Made by a program: the position numbers and the translations under genes. The notes beneath the pieces are model-generated. The model made no database searches. It worked only from the letters and a program-made list of their open reading frames with translations, and was not told the origin of the DNA. 26,696 bases of DNA from Tritrichomonas foetus. Lineage: Eukaryota > Parabasalia > Tritrichomonadida > Tritrichomonadidae. This document shows, piece by piece, positions 1-7,083 of the stretch. The stretch is from contig MLAK01000594.1 of assembly GCA_001839685.1 (NCBI GenBank), positions 13,658 to 40,353 of the forward strand, read 5' to 3'. Positions within the stretch are counted from its first letter, which is position 1; every line of letters begins with the position of its first letter.

Positions 1-95
1 CAAAGAATTAATCATCAATCAAAGAATGAATCATCAAACAAAGAATGAATCATCAATCAAAGAATGAATCATCAATCAAAGAATGAATCATCAAT
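1..95. repeat. 19-bp direct tandem repeat, five copies
   Basis: Five consecutive 19-bp units start at 1, 20, 39, 58 and 77. The consensus is CAAAGAATGAATCATCAAT. Unit 1 has one substitution (TTA for TGA) and unit 2 differs in its last base; units 3-5 are identical. The array begins at the window edge, so the true copy number is unknown. It lies about 100 bp beyond the 3' end of the Vta1-like gene. I see no function for it. Confidence 0.95.
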
Positions 96-198
96 CCATA
101 TATTTCGTCTACAAGAGTTTTTAAAAGAATACATATTAAAAAGAATTCAAAACAGCTTTAAATAAAAAATGAAAATAAAAAATGTTTTCACACAAAAC

Positions 199-1065
199 TC
201 ATGGCTTTCCAGTTTTCCATGCACGCTGGGCTGCATTAAGGAATGACGCAGCTTGTTCAAAATCATCTCGTGCTAGACAACTCAAAGATAGATCCAATTT
301 CTGAGCAATAGAAGGCTTGCATTTTTCATTCAATTGTGGGGTATAAGACATGTTTGCGCCTAATGCGGAAAGATACTGCATGGCTTTTGCTTCATCAAAA
401 TGACTCATTAAAGATTCAAAGCTTACACCATTATCACCATTCTGATCATTCAAATTATTATTAGTATTTTTTGAAGCGTTATTTGGTTGGTCACCATTCA
501 AATTTACTTTGTTTATTTTACTTGATGATTGAAAAGTTTTGAGTGGATTTTTTGATGGCTTCTGAGATTTCATGTGAAGCTCAGTATTTACGTGATGCAG
601 TTTTGATGGCTGCTGTTGCTGTTGAGTAGTATTGTCGGGTGAAATTGCGGAAGTGAGCAGCATTTTTCTGACTCTCGCGGCTGAAATTTTGCATATCCGT
701 TCTCGTTTGATGGCCTCGTCGCCAGCCAGGACTGAGTATAGCACTCCGCATAACCACAATTGATGCGCCGTCTGTTTTGTCACTTTTCCAGAGCGTAAAG
801 TGCTCCTGATCGAATCATATAAATCGTCGGCGAGTAATTTTGTCTCTTCTGGGCCGTCGCGGGGAAAATCAGGAAGGTTGTCTGTTAAATTTTTGAGGAA
901 ATCAGTGGCTGCAGGATTGGTCGTTGTGTGGACGACATCCTGGCAGATATCAACGAATACCTGAGTTAAGACGTGTGAAGCGATTGGATTGAAGCGTTTG
1001 ATGTCTTCGGCAGCAATAATGAAATGAGCATAAGGATGGAAGTCCACAGGAATGTCTTGAATCAT
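199..1065 (-). CDS. Vta1/LIP5-like ESCRT-III cofactor
   Basis: Encodes 288 aa. Vta1 (LIP5) binds the AAA ATPase Vps4, stimulates ESCRT-III disassembly and acts in multivesicular-body sorting and membrane scission on the cytosolic face of endosomes. Residues ~8-145 resemble the N-terminal tandem-helical (MIT-like) domain: a DIKRFNPIASHVL stretch sits where family members have a 'D-K/R-DP-V-y' helix, followed by an FLKNLTDNL helix and a basic KRERICKISAARVRKML helix. Residues ~146-215 are a Gln/Asn/Ser-rich linker with a run of five Gln. The last ~45 residues, with a QKLDLSLSCLARDDFEQAAS stretch, match the short C-terminal VSL/Vps4-binding helical pair. Length is close to the family norm (~300). 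The ATG is supported by an initiator-like TCACA 36 nt upstream. The assignment rests on motif recall, not a search. Confidence 0.72.
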   Translation of the reverse strand: MIQDIPVDFHPYAHFIIAAEDIKRFNPIASHVLTQVFVDICQDVVHTTTNPAATDFLKNLTDNLPDFPRDGPEETKLLADDLYDSIRSTLRSGKVTKQTAHQLWLCGVLYSVLAGDEAIKRERICKISAARVRKMLLTSAISPDNTTQQQQQPSKLHHVNTELHMKSQKPSKNPLKTFQSSSKINKVNLNGDQPNNASKNTNNNLNDQNGDNGVSFESLMSHFDEAKAMQYLSALGANMSYTPQLNEKCKPSIAQKLDLSLSCLARDDFEQAASFLNAAQRAWKTGKP

Positions 1066-1378
1066 GATAAATCTGACAAATTAACAAAGCTAACTTTTTG
1101 TGAATTAAACTCCTATTTATTCACCTATATTTTCACCTTGATTTAGATGATGATGAAGATTACCGGAGAATGACCAATTAAACATTAAAAATAATTGAAT
1201 ACTTTATTTTATAAAAATATTTGTGTCATTAAATTAAAATGCCATGAGAAATTTCACCCAATGTACGATTAAGTAGTTTTTTATCATATGAATAACTTTT
1301 CTTAGGAAACAATCACAACAAAACAAAATAAAAAAAGTATTTGAGCGATTTCTATTTTAAAAACATGAAAAGAAAAAA
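1066..1378. other. AT-rich spacer between two minus-strand genes
   Basis: This spacer runs from the 5' side of the Vta1-like gene to the 3' end of the HMG-box gene. Apart from the initiator-like motif at 1099-1103 I see no ORF, repeat or RNA gene in it. Confidence 0.6.
1099..1103 (-). promoter_or_regulatory. Initiator-like TCACA for the Vta1-like gene
   Basis: On the minus strand TCACA matches the trichomonad initiator TCA+1(C/T)(A/T). The +1 A would be at 1101, 36 nt before the ATG. A 5-base motif is weak alone; it counts because most genes here have one. Confidence 0.45.
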
Positions 1379-2464
1379 TTACTTATTCAATCTTGTCATC
1401 AAATCATTAAAAATTCCACCAGATATAGTAAAATCACTTGATGAACATCGGTTGTAGTTCATAAAGTATGGAGCAATGCTTTCATCTGTATTTTCTTCAT
1501 CAGACGAAGAAGATAATTTGTTTACCCGAATTGACAACACACTCAGAGGATGAGAGCTGCATTTTCCATTTTCATTGTTAATCATTTGAGGAAAAGGAAG
1601 GTCTTGATAATGATTTATGAAAGGGAATTTCACTCTTTTATCATTAAATTTTTCAGTAAAAATCTGGTTTTGTTTTCGTTTGATTTTCCGGGGTGTTTTT
1701 GGATTATTTGTGGCACGATTTGATTTGCGTTTTGATGTGTCATTTGATGCATCATTAAATGTAAGATTCGATGTTTCATTTAATGTGTTATTTGATTCAT
1801 CATTTGATGTATCGTTTGATGTGCCATTGAATGCATCATTAATTGTAATATTTGATGTGTCTTTTGATGCATCGCTTGATGAATCATTTGATGTGTCATT
1901 TAATTCATCATTAAATGTAGGATTTGATTCTTCATTAGAGAATTCATCATCATTATTTATCGATTGTGGAAACAGTGACTCATTTGGTTGTTGATTGTTT
2001 TCATTCTCTATATCTTCTTTGATTTTGTTTGCAACTTGACCATAGAAATTTCGAACCTCTTGAGATTCACTGTTCCACATTGCAGCCAAAATTCGCACTA
2101 TTTCTCGATAGTCCACATTGGGGTTATCTTTTGCTACCTCACTTTTTTTATCATTCACATACATGAAAAATGGATTTGATGTTTGATTGCTTTTTTTCTC
2201 AACTTTTATTTCATCAATCAAATCATCATCGTTTTTTCTTTTCTTTATTTTTTTCTGTACGCTCTCACTAATGGCATCCATTTCGGCTTTTGATTGTACT
2301 TTGAATCTTTCACGAACTTCAATAGGTTCGTTTGCCCACATATTTCCTAATATTTTGCTGATTTCTCTTCCGCCTAATTTGGGATTTGCTTTCTGAATTT
2401 TTCCTTTGTTTACACGTGCATAATTAAGAAAAGGGATGAGATTGGGCTTCCTAACGTAATTCAT
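1379..2464 (-). CDS. Protein with two HMG boxes and an Asn/Asp/Ser/Thr tetrapeptide repeat
   Basis: Encodes 361 aa. Two HMG-box-like units are visible. Box A (residues ~5-66) begins RKPNLIPFLNYARVNKGKI and contains ISKILGNMW. Box B (~95-150) contains NPFFMYVNDKKSEVAKDNP and IVRILAAMW. The order P-x-x-F-x-x-(Y/F), then the Asn-Pro turn, then I-x-(K/R)-I-L-x-x-M-W is the usual HMG core, so DNA bending or chromatin binding in the nucleus is likely. Basic stretches KKIKKRK (71-77) and PRKIKRK (258-264) could be nuclear localisation signals. Residues ~180-244 are a degenerate tetrapeptide repeat of the S-N-D/E-x type, encoded by a 12-bp DNA periodicity. The C-terminal ~100 residues have no domain I recognise; a Ser/Asp/Glu patch lies near 318-328. 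No initiator-like motif is obvious near the ATG. The HMG call is fairly secure; a specific role is not. Confidence 0.78.
   Translation of the reverse strand: MNYVRKPNLIPFLNYARVNKGKIQKANPKLGGREISKILGNMWANEPIEVRERFKVQSKAEMDAISESVQKKIKKRKNDDDLIDEIKVEKKSNQTSNPFFMYVNDKKSEVAKDNPNVDYREIVRILAAMWNSESQEVRNFYGQVANKIKEDIENENNQQPNESLFPQSINNDDEFSNEESNPTFNDELNDTSNDSSSDASKDTSNITINDAFNGTSNDTSNDESNNTLNETSNLTFNDASNDTSKRKSNRATNNPKTPRKIKRKQNQIFTEKFNDKRVKFPFINHYQDLPFPQMINNENGKCSSHPLSVLSIRVNKLSSSSDEENTDESIAPYFMNYNRCSSSDFTISGGIFNDLMTRLNK
1733..1927 (-). repeat. 12-bp coding minisatellite in the HMG-box gene
   Basis: On the plus strand it reads as recurring CATTTGATG(T/C)(A/G)T-like words. In the coding frame it gives roughly 16 tetrapeptides of the form (T/S)-(S/F/L)-N-(D/E), such as TSND and LNET. 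Many copies differ, but the 12-bp phase is kept, so the array has been under reading-frame constraint. Confidence 0.8.
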
Positions 2465-2570
2465 AAATGGGATAATGTAAATAGCGAAAATTGAGAAGAA
2501 AAAAAGTTATTTCAATATTTTGTTTGAAAGATTCCACTTTTTGAATAAATAATTTTCCGAAAAAACTTTT

Positions 2571-2813
2571 TCAATCTTTATTTGTGCAAAAGGATGATTG
2601 TAAAATATTCGTTGACTTCTCACCGTAAAGTATTTGATGAATCACTGGATAATTGTCCGAAATGACTATAAAATTCAAATGTTGAAAGTTATTAGCCAAA
2701 AAATGCATGAATAATGTTTTCCTTATGGATACATATAAAGCCAAAAAAAGTGCTCTTTTTGGCAAAAATGGTGAAGTGAGAAATTTGAGAATTCTTTGCG
2801 AAAAACTTTCCAT
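2571..2813 (-). CDS. Doubtful small ORF, possibly a gene relic
   Basis: This is an 80-codon ATG-initiated frame; the same frame stays open a few codons further upstream, without another ATG. At this base composition an open run of this length is unlikely by chance but not impossible. The peptide has a basic and hydrophobic stretch (LPKRALFLALYVSIRK) and no family I recognise. There is no initiator-like motif close to the ATG. It sits just downstream of a decayed minus-strand gene, so it may be part of the same or another relic. A functional gene is not demonstrated. Confidence 0.22.
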   Translation of the reverse strand: MESFSQRILKFLTSPFLPKRALFLALYVSIRKTLFMHFLANNFQHLNFIVISDNYPVIHQILYGEKSTNILQSSFCTNKD

Positions 2814-2983
2814 TGAAAGATCGATTTTCAATATTGAAAACTAAAGCAACCAAATAATGCTTCAATTATATTAATGTCAATTGACAATAGTTAACTATTG
2901 ATGAGAACACGATATAATTAAGCCATACTATATCCAAATCAGAATGGAATTTAAGATAACTCACATTGGACATCCACAAAATG

Positions 2984-3604
2984 CTAATTTACCAATTTCA
3001 GTGATTCCCTCTGGTAAATTCTATGATGTTCTTCACAAAATTCACAAGCTCTTTCAATAATAGATTTCACTGTTCCACCATAGATATTTCTGTGAAGAAT
3101 ACTGAATTGTCAAAAACTGTCACTCCTATTTTCTTTATATTATCTCCCTGTAAAATCTGAACAACATGATCCTTTTGTTAATTGATCAGTAAGAAAAGCT
3201 TAATAAGTAATTTCAACAACTATATAATTTTCAACAGCGTCTGGAGTTTCGATATTTGTTTATGCTTGATAAACAATTCCAGAAACTTTGTCTGAATGAA
3301 TCAAGTATTTAATAACACATTGTGAAATGCATCTTTTGCACTTTCCATCATTGTACTCTTCGAGATCGTCATCAGTGAAAGTTTTGGATCCAACTATCAT
3401 GATATTGATTTAGTTAATTTAAGAATCTAAAGGGCACCCAATAATTTAACATTTGATATGAATATTCAAAAGTTCCCGTTTCACCTGGAGCAACACTTTC
3501 CAGGAAATCGGAAGAGGAAACCATGTAGAAACGAATGGGGTAATTTTCAATTATTACTTCTGTGATGAAGATAGTGCTTGTCTTCAAACAATTTATTCTA
3601 TTTC
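2984..3604 (-). pseudogene. Decayed minus-strand gene of unknown family
   Basis: From an ATG at 3400 down to a TAG at 2984 one minus-strand frame gives 139 codons, interrupted by TAA at 3260-3262, TAA at 3200-3202, TAA at 3140-3142 and TGA at 3110-3112. For this AT content roughly 11 stops would be expected, so the frame looks like eroded coding sequence. The first 46 codons include KTFTDDDLEEYND and a Cys-rich CKRCISQC; the next segment includes TPDAVENYIVVEITY. Just upstream (about 3425-3604) another open stretch includes IRFYMVSSSDFLES and APGETGTFEYSYQ, a beta-strand-like pattern. The genes around use standard stops, so codon reassignment is not a reasonable explanation. I do not recognise the family. 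Confidence 0.45.
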
Positions 3605-3713
3605 AACATTATTTTCGCTTAAAGCATATTTTATCTCACAATAAAGAAGCAAAATAAAACTGTATGAATAATTTTCAGGAATGGTATATTTTATGTAATT
3701 ATACTTCAACATT

Positions 3714-5144
3714 TCATGCTGATGTAGATACTTTGTTCTTTCTAATTTTCAAGAAAACTACAACTCCAATCACAATACCGACAGCGACAAGAACGCCAAT
3801 GACTATTCCTGCAATTTCGCCACCTGATAATTTACTTCCACCTCCATTTCCTTGACTACCATCATCTGTACCTTGGTTTTCATCTCCAGGATCAGCGGTC
3901 TTAGGATCATCAGGATCAGGATTTGGTTTATCTGGTGTCTCTACTGGTGGAACAGGTTTAGCATTTGGATTACAAGTATTTCCAGTTCCAAGAAGACCTT
4001 CGATCTTCAAAGGTGTTGGTTTTGCTTCTACTTTCCAACCATCTGGTTTTTGATCATTTTGATTTTTCCATTCACAATTGGAAACGCAGTTTGTTACACT
4101 TATTACTTTCACATTCTTTCTGCTTGATGAATATATTGGGCAATAATCACATCCTGCTACAAATGTATCATGAAGTGTCAAAACACAATTGGCAAGGGAA
4201 TAAGAATAGCTTATTTTCTTTAAATCCGATGCCTCTATGTCAATAAATGAATCACTTTTGAGATTAATAAAGTTCGAATTTTCAATCGAAAATGTGGCAG
4301 CATTGTTGGAAAGATCTTTTTCGGGGCCAATTTTGAACTGAGTATAAGACTCGCCACAATCTTGAAAATGCAGGAATTTCATTTTGAAGATGCTGATTGC
4401 CTTGTGCGTAATAGTTAAAGCAGCACCACCATTACTTAGAGTATTATACGAGCTGTTGAATTTCTCGATATTCATTGCCTTTCCTCCTCCGCAGACAGCA
4501 ACGTCGAACGACTGGCCTTCACCGCACTTAAAGACAGAGCACTGTGAGATTGATAGAGCGTCTTTTGTGAGCAAGTCGAATGTGTGAATTCTTCCCTTCT
4601 TGGATTCCAAGCTTGTGGAGCACTCAGAAAAGCAGGTCGACGTCATGGTGACAGATTTGTCGACATCTGTGAAAAGAATTCCCGCGCCGTTGTCCACTGT
4701 GCAATGTACGTTCCAAAATGAGCACCTTTCAATTGTGACCATAGTGCTATGCTTTGCGCCGAAGGCGGAACCAACCAATCTGTCGGATGAGAAATCGTGG
4801 AATTTGGTATTAATCAACTTGGCGTGCGGGCAAGTAATAATAGGGCGGCAGTTATCGTCTGTGCTACAATCGGTCGTTCGATCTTGGTCAATCCAGTTTC
4901 CAAACGCAGAATTCAATTGAATCGCTGAATCAAGAAATCGAGCAAATTCGCTATCGATGACATTCAAATTAAGTGGCGCTCCTTCTTTTGTGAACACAAT
5001 TGGAGAAAATTGTCGCGTAAATAAGCACCTCGTTAATGAGAGAGTTGAGTAAGATGACGCTGATGAATACCTCGCTGTATGAGCAAAGAGAGGTGAGTGT
5101 GAACCGCTTGAAATGATAAGAGAAACCAAAGAAAGATTCAGCAT
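3714..5144 (-). CDS. Predicted type I surface protein with beta-helix-like ectodomain
   Basis: Encodes 476 aa. The N-terminus (MLNLSLVSLIISSGSHSPLFA) looks like a secretion signal. Residues ~25-395 are a Cys-, Ser- and Asn-rich ectodomain of short strand-like repeats, with recurring S-x-C-x-F/V and small-residue turns (IERCSFWNVHC, ISQCSVFKCGEG, SNGGAALTI). This suggests a right-handed parallel beta-helix like the Pmp-type proteins that are abundant in trichomonads. Residues ~398-440 are a Pro/Asp/Asn/Gly-rich stalk. Residues 444-465 form one transmembrane helix rich in Gly, Ile and Val, followed by an 11-residue basic tail (KIRKNKVSTSA). The product should sit in the plasma membrane with the repeats outside; a ligand cannot be inferred. 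The start is supported by the signal peptide and a TCACA 29 nt upstream. The 5' third is noticeably less AT-rich than the 3' part. Confidence 0.75.
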   Translation of the reverse strand: MLNLSLVSLIISSGSHSPLFAHTARYSSASSYSTLSLTRCLFTRQFSPIVFTKEGAPLNLNVIDSEFARFLDSAIQLNSAFGNWIDQDRTTDCSTDDNCRPIITCPHAKLINTKFHDFSSDRLVGSAFGAKHSTMVTIERCSFWNVHCTVDNGAGILFTDVDKSVTMTSTCFSECSTSLESKKGRIHTFDLLTKDALSISQCSVFKCGEGQSFDVAVCGGGKAMNIEKFNSSYNTLSNGGAALTITHKAISIFKMKFLHFQDCGESYTQFKIGPEKDLSNNAATFSIENSNFINLKSDSFIDIEASDLKKISYSYSLANCVLTLHDTFVAGCDYCPIYSSSRKNVKVISVTNCVSNCEWKNQNDQKPDGWKVEAKPTPLKIEGLLGTGNTCNPNAKPVPPVETPDKPNPDPDDPKTADPGDENQGTDDGSQGNGGGSKLSGGEIAGIVIGVLVAVGIVIGVVVFLKIRKNKVSTSA

Positions 5145-5170
5145 GATCCAAAAAAAAAGATGAAGATTTT

Positions 5171-5175
5171 TGTGA
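5171..5175 (-). promoter_or_regulatory. Initiator-like TCACA for the surface-protein gene
   Basis: Minus-strand TCACA with the +1 A at 5173, 29 nt before the ATG at 5144. It fits the trichomonad initiator consensus and supports the chosen start over longer upstream reading frames. Confidence 0.5.
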
Positions 5176-5810
5176 TAGTATAGAAATATTTGAATACACT
5201 CGATAGGATAGTCATATTCAATTTTCTGTGGATAACTCAGAAAATATGATTGATAATTTTGAAAAGAAAAATAAAAAATTCACAAAATGTTGAATAACAT
5301 TCATCTTACATTTTATTCTTTGAATTTCTATTTTTTCAGAGTTTGTATATATTGCATGATTGGATTTTTGATGTATGACAATATTGGAAAGTATAGCCAA
5401 ATATATATTGAAAAAGATTGCATTCAATATTGAGAACTCAGCGGCTGTTTTTTAACTCGATTTTCTTTGAAAATATAAATTTTTCTGGATATGCTGGTGA
5501 ACTTTAAAACTTATACATTTTCAAAGATATCCCAATTTAGCATTTATTATATGAGAAAATATGTTTTTAACTATACAAACATCTCTTTAATAAACCAACA
5601 TATTGATTAAATCATTATATTTCATTTGAAACATAATGATAAATTTCGATAATAGCTTTAATAAGAAATTCTGAGAAAGATAAAATAATTCTATTGCACA
5701 GATTTTTACGAACTTTTTCTTCAAAAATCAAGAAATAAAATTCTTTCAAATCAATCAACCGCATTCAAAAAATTCATCGAGAAATTTTTTGATATTAACC
5801 ATCGACATAA

Positions 5811-5828
5811 TTGACCTTCAAAGGTCAA
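5811..5828. repeat. Short palindrome TTGACCTT-CA-AAGGTCAA
   Basis: Eight-base perfect inverted arms separated by two bases. It could be a protein-binding site or chance; it is far (over 600 nt) from any start codon. Confidence 0.6.
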
Positions 5829-5983
5829 AAATCGATTGAATCAAAATACGATAAGAATCGAGTGAAAGACATTGTCATGAAGCAAATGACCACAAAAAAA
5901 AAACTTAAAATAAAATGATTACCCACAATGATACTATACCGACCAGATTTCATAATTCCATTTTGGAATAATTCGTAAAACCA

Positions 5984-6009
5984 TTTATTTGAAATCTATT
6001 TCAAATAAA
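5984..6009. repeat. 12-bp inverted repeat with 2-nt loop
   Basis: Arms TTTATTTGAAAT (5984-5995) and ATTTCAAATAAA (5998-6009) are perfect complements around CT. A weaker ATTCCA-TTT-TGGAAT inverted repeat lies about 25 bp upstream. AT-rich palindromes of this size can arise by chance in such DNA. Confidence 0.7.
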
Positions 6010-6216
6010 AAATGATCCGCAAAAATATAACCATTTCTCGTGAAAAAGAACAGAATATGAAATCGTTGTCAAATATCTTTTTTAGTAAGAAATCTGATAA
6101 TCAGAATTCTTAATATTTGTGTACAGTTTTACGTATTGAAAATGATATTTGATTGAAAATGGATAAGAATATCCTCACTTTGGATTTTTTATCAACATTC
6201 TCAGAATCAGTAAGGC

Positions 6217-6318
6217 TCATTGTCCCCAATTTTTCACGAGGGTTTTGACCTCACTGGCCTGGACAATTGGTAGAAGCGTTTCCCGGGAAAATTCCAATTT
6301 ACAGCCAACCGGCTTTTC
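6217..6318 (-). pseudogene. GC-richer possible coding relic
   Basis: A 33-codon minus-strand frame ending in TGA (6217-6219) includes LEFSRETLLPIVQASEVK and VKNWGQ. Its composition is clearly less AT-rich than the DNA on both sides, which suggests a fragment of a former gene or mobile element. It has no start codon and is too short to assign. It is listed only because the composition stands out. Confidence 0.22.
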
Positions 6319-7070
6319 TCATGAAAAAGTGTTTTAGTATTGCTATTATTTTCGAGTTTTTTCTAAAAATTATCCATAAATTGAGACAAATTTGCACTTG
6401 ATTTGATTTGATGTTCCCAATACTGATTTTTCCTGATTGAATGTTTCACCATAAACCGCATTTATTTCACCATAGGAAAATGACAAACCAAAAAAGTGAC
6501 GTTTATAAATGGGTTATTCAAGCAAAGCTTGTCAAAATTGAGGAGTTTGCCTAGAATTTGACCACTGGGCAAAAGAACCAAACTTTTTTTCTGCTAGCTC
6601 AAAATTAAAAATCAACTCTGGACATCGAAAGAAATCACTGGCCTGAGCGAGCCTTAAATCATGATAATGAAAATAGATTCCTAATAAAAAGTAAAAATTA
6701 ATGCCGGTAGGCTTTGGTCATTTCATATTTCAAGCAGATTCTATTTATATGAATGATATAATGTAGATTTAACTGTATTGTACTTAAATAGACAAACACA
6801 CCAAGAAATTCCAAAAAATATCAATAATCGAAAATGAATTCTAAACTGAAAACACATATAAATGAGTTATTTACAACTATAATTGAACCTAGTTGCACAA
6901 CAACCAAGTTTTGTGATACTTAATAAAAAATATATATTTGAATTTGGTTTGTCACACACATTTGAACTTTTTCATTTAAAATTTGGTCTTGACACTTTTT
7001 TATTTGTGAAACTGGTTGCTTGGTTTCATTTTCAAACAAACCTTGTCAAATATAGTAAAATTTTATGACA

Positions 7071-7075
7071 TCACA
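7071..7075 (+). promoter_or_regulatory. Initiator-like TCACA for the VIT-vWA gene
   Basis: TCACA with the +1 A at 7073, 11 nt before the ATG at 7084. This is the short leader typical of trichomonad mRNAs. Confidence 0.55.
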
Positions 7076-7083
7076 TTCATCGA

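Larger units (their letters stand above)
5145..7083. other. 1.9-kb gene-poor region with palindromes and relics
   Basis: No frame here looks like an intact gene. The longest minus-strand one (5218-5427) lacks an ATG at its head; a 61-codon plus-strand one (6883-7068) is low-complexity. I see two short palindromes (5811-5828 and 5984-6009), a recurring TTTCTC(A/G)TGAAAAA-like word (about 6036 and 6315 on +, about 6223 on -), and a GC-richer patch at about 6215-6320 that differs from its surroundings. The last ~15 bases hold the promoter of the next gene. Confidence 0.6.

Noticed and set aside
1617..2396. Three plus-strand frames opposite the HMG-box gene
   Set aside because: They are the antisense of the minus-strand gene; the Phe/Asp/Val repeats mirror its 12-bp minisatellite.
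3110..3262. Reassigned stop codons as an explanation for the interrupted frame at 2984-3400
   Set aside because: Every intact gene in the window ends normally with TAA, TAG or TGA and none has in-frame stops.
5218..5427. 69-codon minus-strand frame upstream of the surface-protein gene
   Set aside because: Its first codon is TTG, not ATG, and the sequence is AT-driven hydrophobic/Asn/Ile-rich without recognisable features.
5811..5828. TGACCT/AGGTCA palindrome as a nuclear-receptor element
   Set aside because: Nuclear receptors are an animal family; in this protist the match is most likely chance.
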